DNA of 64,000 nt from Chitinophagaceae bacterium UBA1931 (GCA_002337125.1 DDFJ01000002.1:62001-126000), one strand, 5' to 3'. Positions 51,568 through 60,347 are shown, numbered from the stretch's first letter. Notes: generated by a model from the letters alone, not told the origin. A program made the numbers and translations.

Positions 51568-52674
51568 ATGAAACAATTTTTCTCATTTGTAACAAAAGAA
51601 TTCCTGCACATCTGGCGTGATAAACGTACCATGTTTATCCTGCTGGGCATGCCGGTTTTTCAGATTATTATTTTTGGATTTGCACTGACCAATGAAGTAA
51701 AGAATTCAAAAATTGCAGTGTTGGATCAGTCAAAAGATGCAGCATCTGTTTCACTTATTCAGGAGTTGGATGCAAGCCGTTATTTTGATGTGCAGCAAAA
51801 CCTTACTTCGTACAAAGAAATTGAAACAGCATTCCGTAAAGGAAAAATTAAACTGGCAGTTGTATTGCCCAACCAGTTTGATGAAGATCTGCAGCATATC
51901 AACAAAGCATCCGTACAATTAATTGCCGACGCATCAGATCCTAACGTTGCAAGTACACTTACAAATTACGCAACTGCGGTTATCATGGATTTTCAGAACC
52001 GCATCACCAGTAATAAAAAATTGCCGTACAGCATTAACGTGGAAACAAGAATGCTGTATAACCCGCAGTTAAAAGGTGCATACAATTTTGTTCCCGGTGT
52101 TATGGCAATGGTATTGCTGCTGGTATGTACCATGATGACGGCTATTACCATTGTACGAGAAAAAGAAATGGGCACAATGGAAGTAATGCTTGTATCGCCT
52201 ATGAAACCGCAAATGGTGGTGTTTTCAAAAGCAGTTCCTTATTTAATGTTATCTGCTGTTAACATCGCATCTATTTTATTGCTGAGTGTATTTGTGCTGG
52301 AAGTACCAATTAACGGAAGCCTTACTTTACTTGTAGCCGAAAGTCTTTTGTTTACACTGGTGGCACTTTCGCTGGGGTTATTAATATCAACCATTACCGA
52401 TTCGCAGCAGGCGGCCATGTTTATAGCATTGGTGGGAATGTTTTTGCCAACTGTAATGCTCAGTGGTTTTATGTTCCCCATTGAAAATATGCCTTTGCCG
52501 TTACGCACCTTTTCAAACATTGTTCCGGCAAAATGGTACTATATCATTGTGCGTTCGGTTATGATCAAAGGGTTGGGTATAATGGGAGTGTGGAAGGAAA
52601 CATTGGTTCTTGTTGGAATGCTGTTATTCTTCTTAACTGTGGCTGTTAAACGTTTTAAAATCCGTTTGCAATGA
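51568..52674 (+). CDS. ABC-2 exporter permease (YbhS-like)
   Basis: 368 residues with one N-terminal span, a large soluble loop (~45-170) and five C-terminal spans. 'TKEFLHIWRDKRTMFILLGM' at the start and 'REKEMGTMEVMLVSPMKP' are the ABC-2 family marks. It overlaps the second permease by 4 bp (ATGA). Confidence 0.9.
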   Translation: MKQFFSFVTKEFLHIWRDKRTMFILLGMPVFQIIIFGFALTNEVKNSKIAVLDQSKDAASVSLIQELDASRYFDVQQNLTSYKEIETAFRKGKIKLAVVLPNQFDEDLQHINKASVQLIADASDPNVASTLTNYATAVIMDFQNRITSNKKLPYSINVETRMLYNPQLKGAYNFVPGVMAMVLLLVCTMMTAITIVREKEMGTMEVMLVSPMKPQMVVFSKAVPYLMLSAVNIASILLLSVFVLEVPINGSLTLLVAESLLFTLVALSLGLLISTITDSQQAAMFIALVGMFLPTVMLSGFMFPIENMPLPLRTFSNIVPAKWYYIIVRSVMIKGLGIMGVWKETLVLVGMLLFFLTVAVKRFKIRLQ

Positions 52675-53789
52675 GGACACTGAAATTTTTACTGCAAAAA
52701 GAGTTCCGGCAGATATTCCGTGATAAAGCGAATGTGCGCATGATTTTTATGATGCCCGTTATTCAGCTGCTGATACTTCCGTGGGCTGCAGATTATGAAA
52801 TTAAAAACATCAAACTGTCTGTTGCAGATCATGATCATTCAACATACTCCCGTCAATTGGTTTCAAAAATCACCTCATCGGGTTACTTTCAGCTTACAGG
52901 TTATAAAGATTCTTACGAAAAATCGCTTGAGCAGATAGAAGATGATGAAGCAGATATTATTCTTGAAATTCCCGCATCATTTGAAAAAACACTCATCAAA
53001 GAAAACGAAGCCAAGCTTTTTGTTGCAAGTAATGCCATCAATGGTGTAAAAGGAAGTTTAGGCAGTGCTTACCTGCGTTCTATCCTGCAGGATTTTAACC
53101 GTGAAGTAAGACTGGAATGGATACAGATGCCTAAGTTCAATCCGCAAACACAAATCGAAGTCACATCTTCCAACTGGTTCAATCCTTCAATGAATTATAA
53201 ATTTTTCATGGTGCCGGGTATGCTCGTGTTGCTGCTTACAATGGTGGGTACCAATCTTACAGCCATCAACATTGTAAAAGAAAAAGAAATTGGAACGATT
53301 GAACAGATCAACGTAACACCTGTTAAAAAATATCATTTTATCATTGGCAAGCTTATTCCGTTCTGGGTACTGGGTTTAATTGCCATGACGATGGGGCTTA
53401 TCATTGCCTTTGTGATTTACGGCATTCTGCCGTTGGGAAGTTATTTAACCATCTATGGTTTTGCAGCCGTGTATTTGCTGGCGGTGCTTGGCCTGGGTTT
53501 ATTAATTTCAACGTTTGTTTCTACGCAGCAACAAGCTATGCTCATCTCCTTTTTTATTATGATGATTTTTGTGCTGCTGAGCGGCTTGTACACATCAATC
53601 GACAGTATGCCGGTATGGGCGCAATGGATTACCCGGTTTAACCCGGTCACTTATTTTATTGAAGTCATGCGTATGGTGGTACTCAAAGGCAGTACGTTTG
53701 CCGATATTAAAATTCACCTGCTCAAAATAACAGGCTTTGCCGTTGCCCTGAACGGGTTGGCCATTCTCAGCTACAGGAAAAGGAGCTAA
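52671..53789 (+). CDS. ABC-2 exporter permease (YbhR-like)
   Basis: 372 residues, paralogue of the preceding permease: 'LQKEFRQIFRDKANVRMIFM', 'VKEKEIGTIEQINVTPVKKY', 'ISFFIMMIFVLLSGLYTSID', 'FNPVTYFIEVMRMVVLKGS'. With its partner it forms the membrane part of the exporter. Last gene of the operon. Confidence 0.9.
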   Translation: MRTLKFLLQKEFRQIFRDKANVRMIFMMPVIQLLILPWAADYEIKNIKLSVADHDHSTYSRQLVSKITSSGYFQLTGYKDSYEKSLEQIEDDEADIILEIPASFEKTLIKENEAKLFVASNAINGVKGSLGSAYLRSILQDFNREVRLEWIQMPKFNPQTQIEVTSSNWFNPSMNYKFFMVPGMLVLLLTMVGTNLTAINIVKEKEIGTIEQINVTPVKKYHFIIGKLIPFWVLGLIAMTMGLIIAFVIYGILPLGSYLTIYGFAAVYLLAVLGLGLLISTFVSTQQQAMLISFFIMMIFVLLSGLYTSIDSMPVWAQWITRFNPVTYFIEVMRMVVLKGSTFADIKIHLLKITGFAVALNGLAILSYRKRS

Positions 53790-53837
53790 CAGTAATCTTT
53801 TTCGGACTTCTTCCCGCATTCATGTATTCAAGGCATA

Positions 53838-53857
53838 TTACGCAAACGATAGCGTAA
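53838..53857. promoter_or_regulatory. Putative LacI-type operator before uxaB
   Basis: TTACGC-AAACGATA-GCGTAA: perfect 6-bp arms with a central CG, as is usual for LacI-family sites. It is nested in a larger imperfect hairpin (AAGGCATAT at 53830 with ATATGCCTT at 53862). It lies 80 bp upstream of uxaB. Control by a uronate-sensing regulator is inference. Confidence 0.45.
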
Positions 53858-53937
53858 ATAAATATGCCTTTACGGGGGGCATTATGCCTGTCTTCCCGAA
53901 AACTGTCTTTACTTTTAATGCCTAAATTTTTAACGAA

Positions 53938-55386
53938 ATGCTTCTTTCTAAAGAAACTTACCCCGGATTTAAGCAATATCCTGAAAAAGTACTTCAGTTT
54001 GGCGAGGGAAATTTCCTCCGTTGCTTTGTCGATTGGATGTTCAATGAACTCAACAAAAAAGCAAACTTCAACGGATCAATCGTAGTTGTACAACCTATTG
54101 AAATGGGAATGGTTGATATGCTCAATGCACAGGATGGCCTGTACACAGTATATCTGCGTGGACTGCAAAACGGAAAAGTTGAAAACTACCACGAAACAAT
54201 CAATGTTATCAGCAGGGGATTGAACCCTTATAAACAATTTGCTGAGTTTATTCAAACAGCAGAAAATCCCGATATGCGCTTTGTGATTTCAAACACAACC
54301 GAAGCAGGGATTACTTATAAAGCCGATGATAAAGCAAGCGATACACCTCCGGCATCTTACCCCGCTAAGCTGGCTGTGTGGTTATTCCACCGCTACAAAA
54401 CATTTAATGGCGATGCAGCAAAAGGTGTTCACATTATTCCTTGCGAACTCATCGATAAAAATGCAGATAATTTAAAGAAAACAATTCTGCACCTGGCTGC
54501 CGACTGGAATTTTGAAGCTGGTTTTGTTGAGTGGCTCGGCAGTGCATGTACGTTCAACAATACGTTGGTTGATCGTATTGTGCCAGGTTATCCAAAAGAC
54601 CGTATTCCTGAAATTACAGCTGAGCTTGGTTATGAAGACAAGCAGGTGGTGGAAGGTGAGCCTTTCCATCTGTGGGTTATCCAGAACGAAAGTGAGCAAC
54701 TGGAAAAAGAACTTCCTTTCCCTTCAATTGGTCTGGATGTATTGTATGTAAAAGATGTAACTCCTTATAAAGTCCGTAAAGTAAGAATCCTCAATGGTGT
54801 GCATACAGCATTGGTGCCGGTTGCTTACCTCTACGGAATTGATACAGTACGTGAATCAATGGAAGATAAAGTAGTGGGCAAATTCATCAAAGATGCTTTG
54901 TATGATGAAATCATTCCAACACTCGATCTGCCTTTGCAGGAACTGCAGGATTTTGCTGCAGCAGTACTGGAGCGTTTTTCCAATCCGTTTATCAAACACC
55001 TGCTCATGAGCATTTCATTAAATTCATGGAGCAAGTTTGAAACAAGAGTGCTGCCTTCTTTGTTAGAATACAAGAAAAGAAAAGGCGCATTGCCCGAAAA
55101 GCTTACGTTCTCTCTTGCAGCAACCATTGCTTTCTACAAAGGAAAACGTGGCGATCAGGATATTGCACTGAATGATGATGCAGCATTGCTCGACTTACTG
55201 AAAAATGCTTGGGCTAAATACGATGGTTCCGATGCATCAGTAAAAACAGTTGTAACAGATGTACTGGCTTACGATAAAAACTGGAAGCTCAACCTTAACG
55301 AAGTGGAAGGCTTAACAGATATCGTTACCAAACATCTTGTAAGTATATTAAACAATGGCATGCAAAAAGCTATTGAGTTGGTATAA
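53938..55386 (+). CDS. uxaB: Tagaturonate reductase (altronate oxidoreductase)
   Basis: 482 residues, family length. 'KVLQFGEGNFLRCFVDWMFN' at the N terminus and 'VISNTTEAGITY' belong to the mannitol/altronate dehydrogenase fold; 'PYKVRKVRILNGVHTALVPV' and 'NPFIKHLLMSISLNSWSKFE' carry the catalytic Lys/Asn/His set. It reduces tagaturonate to altronate in galacturonate breakdown. uxaA follows in the same direction with a 96-bp gap. Confidence 0.93.
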   Translation: MLLSKETYPGFKQYPEKVLQFGEGNFLRCFVDWMFNELNKKANFNGSIVVVQPIEMGMVDMLNAQDGLYTVYLRGLQNGKVENYHETINVISRGLNPYKQFAEFIQTAENPDMRFVISNTTEAGITYKADDKASDTPPASYPAKLAVWLFHRYKTFNGDAAKGVHIIPCELIDKNADNLKKTILHLAADWNFEAGFVEWLGSACTFNNTLVDRIVPGYPKDRIPEITAELGYEDKQVVEGEPFHLWVIQNESEQLEKELPFPSIGLDVLYVKDVTPYKVRKVRILNGVHTALVPVAYLYGIDTVRESMEDKVVGKFIKDALYDEIIPTLDLPLQELQDFAAAVLERFSNPFIKHLLMSISLNSWSKFETRVLPSLLEYKKRKGALPEKLTFSLAATIAFYKGKRGDQDIALNDDAALLDLLKNAWAKYDGSDASVKTVVTDVLAYDKNWKLNLNEVEGLTDIVTKHLVSILNNGMQKAIELV

Positions 55387-55482
55387 GATAAATGAAAAGA
55401 TCTTTTTATAACACGAATCAATTTTTCAGATTAGTGTAATTCGTTTCAATTCGTGTAAACAAAAAAATTAAATAACCGCCAA

Positions 55483-56970
55483 ATGAAGGAACTGATAAAA
55501 ATTAATGCAAAAGATAACGTTGTTATCGCTCTGCGCAATTTTTCCGCTGGTGAAGTAATCAGTGTTGATGGCAAGGATATCACCCTGCTCAGCAATATTG
55601 AACGTGGCCATAAAATTGCCTTAACTGATATTCCTGAGGGAACCGATATCATCAAATACGGTTATCCAATCGGTATCAGTACTGCAGCCATCAAACAGGG
55701 CGAGCATGTGCATGTGCAGAATGTAAAAACAAAATTGCACGATGTATTTGATTACTCGTACAACCCTTCCCTGCACGATGTGGTTCATCCCAAACGCAAC
55801 CTCACCTTCAACGGTTACCGCCGTAAAAATGGCGAAGTGGGCATCCGTAACGAAATATGGGTGGTGCCTACAGTTGGTTGTGTAAACGGTATTGCAGAAC
55901 AGATCATCCGTGAGTTTAAAGCCGAAGTAAACCCAACCGATATTGAAGGTATTGAAGTGTTCAAGCACAACTATGGTTGTTCACAGTTGGGCGATGATCA
56001 CCAGAACACACGCCAGATCCTGAGCGATATTGCACTGCATCCAAATGCAGGTGGTGTATTGGTGCTGGGTCTTGGTTGCGAAAACAATAAGATTGATGAG
56101 TTTGAAGCAGGACTGGGCGATTTCGATAAATCAAGAGTGAAATTTCTTTCCACACAAAAAGTGCAGGATGAAGTAACAGATGCTGTAAACCTGCTGAAAG
56201 AAATTTATGAAGTTGTAAAACAGGATAAGCGTGAACCGATTCCTATTTCAGAACTGAAAGTAGGATTGAAGTGTGGTGGTTCCGATGGTTTATCGGGCAT
56301 TACAGCAAACCCGCTCGTAGGTTATTTCTCCGATTTTCTCATTAGCCAGGGTGGTACAACTGTATTAACCGAAGTGCCTGAAATGTTTGGTGCCGAAACC
56401 ATTTTAATGGATCGTTGTATCAATCATGATGTGTTTGAAAAAACCGTTCACCTCATCAACGATTTCAAACAATATTTCATTGATCTCAAACAACCCATTT
56501 ACGAAAACCCATCACCCGGTAACAAAGCCGGTGGTATTACAACACTCGAAGATAAATCGCTGGGTTGTACACAAAAAGGTGGTAACGCCAACGTGGTGGA
56601 TGTATTGAAATATGGCGAACGTTTAAAAACAAAAGGTCTTAACCTGTTAAGCTCACCCGGTAACGATCTGGTATCAACCACAGCATTGGGTTCAGCAGGA
56701 AGTCATATCGTATTGTTTACAACAGGAAGGGGAACGCCGTTTGGAAGTTTTATTCCTACGTTGAAAATCTCCACCAATTCAGAGCTGGCAAAAAACAAAC
56801 CGCACTGGATTGATTATAATGCAGGTCCGCTTGCCGAAGACAAAAGTTTTGATGAAGCGCTGGATGAACTCATTGATAAAATTGTTCGCACAGCCAGTGG
56901 TGAAAAAGCAAATCATGAAAAAGCAGGTTTCCGTGAAATCGCCATTTTCAAAAGCGGCGTTACATTATAA
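55483..56970 (+). CDS. uxaA: Altronate dehydratase
   Basis: 495 residues. A SAF-type N-terminal domain (1-95, 'IKINAKDNVVIALRNFSAGE') is followed by the dehydratase core: 'FNGYRRKNGEVGIRNEIWVV', 'KHNYGCSQLGDDHQNT', 'LKCGGSDGLSGITANPLVGY', 'EVPEMFGAETILMDRC'. It converts altronate to 2-keto-3-deoxygluconate. UxaC and the KDG kinase are not in the window. Confidence 0.94.
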   Translation: MKELIKINAKDNVVIALRNFSAGEVISVDGKDITLLSNIERGHKIALTDIPEGTDIIKYGYPIGISTAAIKQGEHVHVQNVKTKLHDVFDYSYNPSLHDVVHPKRNLTFNGYRRKNGEVGIRNEIWVVPTVGCVNGIAEQIIREFKAEVNPTDIEGIEVFKHNYGCSQLGDDHQNTRQILSDIALHPNAGGVLVLGLGCENNKIDEFEAGLGDFDKSRVKFLSTQKVQDEVTDAVNLLKEIYEVVKQDKREPIPISELKVGLKCGGSDGLSGITANPLVGYFSDFLISQGGTTVLTEVPEMFGAETILMDRCINHDVFEKTVHLINDFKQYFIDLKQPIYENPSPGNKAGGITTLEDKSLGCTQKGGNANVVDVLKYGERLKTKGLNLLSSPGNDLVSTTALGSAGSHIVLFTTGRGTPFGSFIPTLKISTNSELAKNKPHWIDYNAGPLAEDKSFDEALDELIDKIVRTASGEKANHEKAGFREIAIFKSGVTL

Positions 56971-56997
56971 TTATATAAAAAAGGAACATGTAACTGC

Positions 56998-57027
56998 ACA
57001 GCCCTTCGAAAGAGGGGCTGTTTTTTT
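56998..57027 (+). terminator. Intrinsic terminator of uxaBA
   Basis: Stem ACAGCCC (56998-57004) / GGGCTGT (57015-57021) with a 10-nt loop, followed by seven T. Confidence 0.88.
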
Positions 57028-57175
57028 GTATAGAGGAAGGAGATTTGGTTTGGAACGGGAAGATCTTGCCGATGTACCGACATTTGTAATTCGTCAGCTT
57101 AAATTTATTGATAAAGTTGAATATTATTGATTTGTTTAGCACTTGTTCTTCAGCCGGCATATTTGCAAGCGCATG

Positions 57176-58114
57176 TTAGTGGCTGGGCTTCATTTCTAAA
57201 GCATTTTGTGTCTCAATTAAGAGCTTAATCGTTGCACCTGTAATCGCCAGTAGATATGATGCCAAGTGTTCAGGGACGACTCTTTTTTGAACGCCTTGTC
57301 CATGTCCGCTATTTTTGTTCCGCACAGTTGGAATACTGCTCTCCATAATAGTTCTAAGAGAGCCTAAATATGTTTCATTATAATTGGGCAAGAACTTATT
57401 AGTCAGAAGAATATTTATCAATGGTTTTGCCGTATCATTTGGATTAAAGCTCCATTTATTTTTACTGCAGATTATTTTTATTGTTGTCTCAAACGACTTT
57501 AGACATTCATTCAAACACTCTTGATATCTCCTATGTCGGAAATGGTCATGAGCATTCAAATACTCTTCATTTGCGTTCTGATATTCTTTTTGATGAATGA
57601 ATTGTAATGCTGGCTTTACTGCTGTTTCATGCAACAGTTGATTGTCTATCCTGATAATTTTACTGTTGATATACTGGTACCCAACTGCATTTTCCTTGAA
57701 CCTGATGTTTAAGTCTTTAATAGCTTCGTCAGCAGTATATCCTAGCTTAATATATGGGTTTTGTTGATTAGTAATATTCTGTACTTGCTCAACGATATAG
57801 AAAATAACTCCGATTGTGTCCAGAGTAGCATCAACATCATCTAAACTCTCGAAATACTTTTCGATCTGATTTGCGGGGTTATCATCAAAGAATAACCCAT
57901 TGAAATATAACCTTTTCTTACCTGTTTCCTTTAAAAGTATCTTGTAAATATGTTCATATATGTCATGTTTATCTTTGTTATTGATACCTTCTTGTTCAAA
58001 GAAGTCATGCCATATGTGATAAATCTGCCCTTTTAATTTCTCAGGAATTGAGTTGTACTGGAAAACTTCTGGTGTTCCACCCTTTTGTTTTGAATATGTA
58101 GGAAAAGTTGCCAT
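57176..58114 (-). CDS. AbiJ-NTD4/DUF7014-like protein with HEPN-type motif (putative abortive infection)
   Basis: 312 residues. The C-terminal half carries 'RHRRYQECLNECLKSFETTI ... TAKPLINILL' and 'IPTVRNKNSGHGQG' with an R-N-x4-H pattern that fits the HEPN Rx4-6H RNase motif, then 'VPEHLASYLLAITGATIKLL'. This resembles the STM4504/CBY_0614 type proteins (AbiJ N-terminal domain plus DUF7014), proposed phage-defence RNases. Single gene in an island between uxaA and infA, next to repeat elements. No antitoxin is seen. Confidence 0.7.
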   Translation of the reverse strand: MATFPTYSKQKGGTPEVFQYNSIPEKLKGQIYHIWHDFFEQEGINNKDKHDIYEHIYKILLKETGKKRLYFNGLFFDDNPANQIEKYFESLDDVDATLDTIGVIFYIVEQVQNITNQQNPYIKLGYTADEAIKDLNIRFKENAVGYQYINSKIIRIDNQLLHETAVKPALQFIHQKEYQNANEEYLNAHDHFRHRRYQECLNECLKSFETTIKIICSKNKWSFNPNDTAKPLINILLTNKFLPNYNETYLGSLRTIMESSIPTVRNKNSGHGQGVQKRVVPEHLASYLLAITGATIKLLIETQNALEMKPSH

Positions 58115-58331
58115 AGCCTTGCCACTAACTCATAAATATACGCAACTAACGCATAAAAATAAAACAATATACTATTTGGTTTTCAGCTTATTAATTATTT
58201 TAATACTGCTTCACTCGCAAGCGTCTTGCTTGTGCTATTTAGCCATATTGTTTTTATGCCACACCTGAGATGTTCATGTATTTCCAAATGCATTTCAATA
58301 CAGTAATTCAAAAGTTAAATCAGGGAACAAT
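58115..58331. other. Intergenic, no gene; leads into the double-hairpin element
   Basis: AT-rich DNA without a supportable gene. From ~58270 it resembles the stretch before the second element (GTTCATGTATTTCCAAA against GTTCAAGTAATTTCCAAAG at 59300), so the duplicated unit begins here. Confidence 0.5.
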
Positions 58332-58401
58332 CCGATTTTGGGCTGTCATTCAAAATCGGGGGCCTTTTTTGCTTCCTTTTTTGGCCAAACAAAAAAGGAA
58401 G
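58332..58401. repeat. Double-hairpin element, copy A
   Basis: Hairpin 1: CCGATTTTG (58332-58340) with CAAAATCGG (58351-58359), followed by GGGCCTTTTTT like a terminator. Hairpin 2: CTTCCTTTTTT (58372-58382) with AAAAAAGGAAG (58391-58401). The same order occurs at 59359-59447 with different but still complementary bases. Confidence 0.8.
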
Positions 58402-58468
58402 AAGCAGGGTCTTGCAAAACATGGCAGTCCGAAATCCCATTCATTTCAATTAGCAATTTTCTTACGCC

Positions 58469-58492
58469 CTTGTTGGTCGCCTGACCAACAAG
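58469..58492. repeat. Dispersed palindrome, full copy
   Basis: Perfect 10-bp arms (CTTGTTGGTC / GACCAACAAG) around GCCT, preceded by ACGCC as at 59134. Left of the lipocalin gene. Confidence 0.85.
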
Positions 58493-58557
58493 AAACCTCT
58501 GCTGAAGTTTTAATTTTTTAAAAGGCCAACTTTTTTTATGACTGTAATTATTCCGGT

Positions 58558-59100
58558 TTATTTTTTGTGCTCAACCCAAACCAATCTTGAAGTATCAAAC
58601 CCAAGACTTTGAGCATACTGTACATATTCTGCTTTTACATTGTCGGGGATAGTGGGTGTTTTTGAAAGTATCCACAGGTAATTAAAGTTTTTACCCGCAA
58701 CTAATGAAACGGTATAATTCTCATCAATTTTAATCACATTATACCCGGCATAAAAAGGTCCCCAAAACGAAACCTTGAGCATACCTGTTTTATCATCGCC
58801 TGCAAATTTTGCTTTTCCAACAGCTTTCTTCCATTTGTTACGGGTGTAATCAAAACCGGAGTTAACCACTTTTATTTTACCATTCGCAGCTTCAGAATAT
58901 TCTGCAGTGGTATTATTTAGATTTTTTTCAAACCTGAAATCGATTCTGGCAATTTCATACCATTTGCCCAGGTATCTTTCTTTTTGAAAGTTTTTTACAG
59001 CAGTAACTTCTTTGGGAATAGAAGCACAGGAAAATATTGACATGATGAAAAAGCTGTTTAGTATAAACTTAAGCACAGAAATGAATTTATTATAAAACAT
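58558..59100 (-). CDS. blc: Lipocalin (Blc-like) lipoprotein
   Basis: 180 residues. Lipobox 'MSIFSCASIP' (Cys ~25). The lipocalin signature 'YLGKWYEIARIDFRFEKNLN' is at ~43-62, followed by a barrel of eight strands and 'NYLWILSKTP', as in bacterial Blc, an outer-membrane lipid-binding lipoprotein. Flanked on both sides by the palindrome family, so the gene may travel as a cassette. Confidence 0.9.
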   Translation of the reverse strand: MFYNKFISVLKFILNSFFIMSIFSCASIPKEVTAVKNFQKERYLGKWYEIARIDFRFEKNLNNTTAEYSEAANGKIKVVNSGFDYTRNKWKKAVGKAKFAGDDKTGMLKVSFWGPFYAGYNVIKIDENYTVSLVAGKNFNYLWILSKTPTIPDNVKAEYVQYAQSLGFDTSRLVWVEHKK

Positions 59101-59138
59101 ATTTTTAGGGGAGATTGTTTAAAAGGCTTCACCACGCC

Positions 59139-59157
59139 CTTGTTGGTCGCCTGACCA
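59139..59157. repeat. Dispersed palindrome, partial copy
   Basis: CTTGTTGGTCGCCTGACCA; the right arm is truncated after four bases of pairing. Right of the lipocalin gene. Confidence 0.75.
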
Positions 59158-59358
59158 GCCCTTTTGGTGCAAGTATTCTGCTGTTTTTCGGATCACTTGT
59201 AGCCATTAGATCCTGTCCCGGTTTTATCGGGAATTTGAAACCCGTTGCAGAAGTTTGCTTCTTTTAAAAGCCAGATATTTTTATGTTGAACCTGGCATGT
59301 TCAAGTAATTTCCAAAGCAATTCACCACTCTGCACCACTGCTCAATCAAGGCGGTTTT

Positions 59359-59447
59359 CCGAAAACCATGCTGGGTATTCCTGCCCGTCCGGTCAGGCGG
59401 GGGTTTTCGGGGCCCTTTTTCTTTCTTTTTGGGCAAGCAAAAAGAAA
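59359..59447. repeat. Double-hairpin element, copy B
   Basis: Hairpin 1: CCGAAAACC (59359-59367) with GGTTTTCGG (59402-59410), containing an inner GC hairpin, then GGGCCCTTTTT. Hairpin 2: TTTCTTTTTG (59422-59431) with CAAAAAGAAA (59438-59447). Same architecture as 58332-58401 with changed base pairs. Confidence 0.8.
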
Positions 59448-59566
59448 AAAGAAACAACAGTAAACTCAATAAAACAGGCAAACCACCCAAAAAAGCCTCA
59501 AAACGGCACCTTTTCAACCCAAAACAGTCAAAAAACAGCCACATACATCAAATAAACGGGCATTTA

Positions 59567-59786
59567 CATTGCAGAAACTGCAAATTACATTCAAATAACT
59601 GCAACAAGCTTTGCAGAAATTGCAAAAAGCATTGCAAAAACTGCAAATAACATTGCAGAAATTGCAAAGAACATTCAAATAATTGCAACAAACATTGAAA
59701 TAACTGCAAAGTGCATTCAAAAAACTGCAACAAACATTAAAATAACTGCAAAAAGCATTGCAGTTATTGTCAACTACAAAGGCTGG
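59567..59786. repeat. 21-bp tandem array, locus 2 (9 units plus terminal variant)
   Basis: Nine 21-bp units start at 59567 and then every 21 bp to 59735; the last divergent unit (59756) runs into ACTACAAAGGCTGG. Left and right flanks equal those of locus 1 at 9558. Units follow two subtypes, CATTGCAGAAA(C/T)TGCAA and CATTCAAATAA(C/T)TGCAA. No spacers vary between units, so it is not a CRISPR array. Confidence 0.93.
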
Positions 59787-59939
59787 AAAATCATCTCATC
59801 CCACAAGATCAATAAGTCCATAACATAACCTGACTTCTATAAATAATAACCAGGTACCTCATCCCCAAAATCTTAAAAATCTCCCCAAATCATGGCACAG
59901 ACAAAAAGGAATGAGTAAATTGTAGAAAACGATTGTACC

Positions 59940-60347
59940 ATGATTAAAATTTCCGACTTAAAAACAGGTGATTTCGTTATGGTGAATAACGAAGGCACAC
60001 AAATGGAAGCCGAAGTGCTGGAAGTGGATATGAGCCAGCACCTGGCAAATTTAGAAACCAACGCCGGCCAGAATTTCTGGTTTGGAGCCGATGATCTGGC
60101 GCCCATCCCTCTCAGCGATGAGGCACTGAAGAAAATCAGCTTTGTTCGGGAAGATCAGCCCGATGGCTCGGTGAAATACCTCAAAGGTGCATTCCGGCTC
60201 CATGTAAACAGCCCCGGCGATTTCAGTCATATCAATTTCTGGTACAGGGAAGACAGGAGGCATGTTGACCAGCCCATTGCCTTGCACCAGCTTCAGAATT
60301 ATTACCTGCAAATGACCAAGGTTCACCTTACTGCAGAGCCGATTTAA
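59940..60347 (+). CDS. Conserved hypothetical protein
   Basis: 135 residues, no signal peptide, no known domain. Begins 'MIKISDLKTGDFVMVNNEGT', a small beta-rich opening, and ends with a helical 'QPIALHQLQNYYLQMTKVHL'. Acidic and soluble; probably cytoplasmic. It sits directly upstream of infA in the same direction, between the 21-bp array and the ribosomal genes. Confidence 0.65.
   Translation: MIKISDLKTGDFVMVNNEGTQMEAEVLEVDMSQHLANLETNAGQNFWFGADDLAPIPLSDEALKKISFVREDQPDGSVKYLKGAFRLHVNSPGDFSHINFWYREDRRHVDQPIALHQLQNYYLQMTKVHLTAEPI

Noticed and set aside
55390..55482. Heptamer repeat in the uxaB-uxaA gap
   Set aside because: AATTCGT recurs, but with spacing of ten and not seven; not counted as a member.
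56810..57130. 106-codon plus-strand frame across the uxaA end
   Set aside because: It runs through the uxaA coding end and the terminator; shadow of the real gene.
59429..59733. Open frames through the 21-bp array encoding Cys/Asn-rich heptads on both strands
   Set aside because: The unit length is a multiple of three, so frames stay open by chance on both strands; they stop within the array or lack starts, and have no family resemblance.
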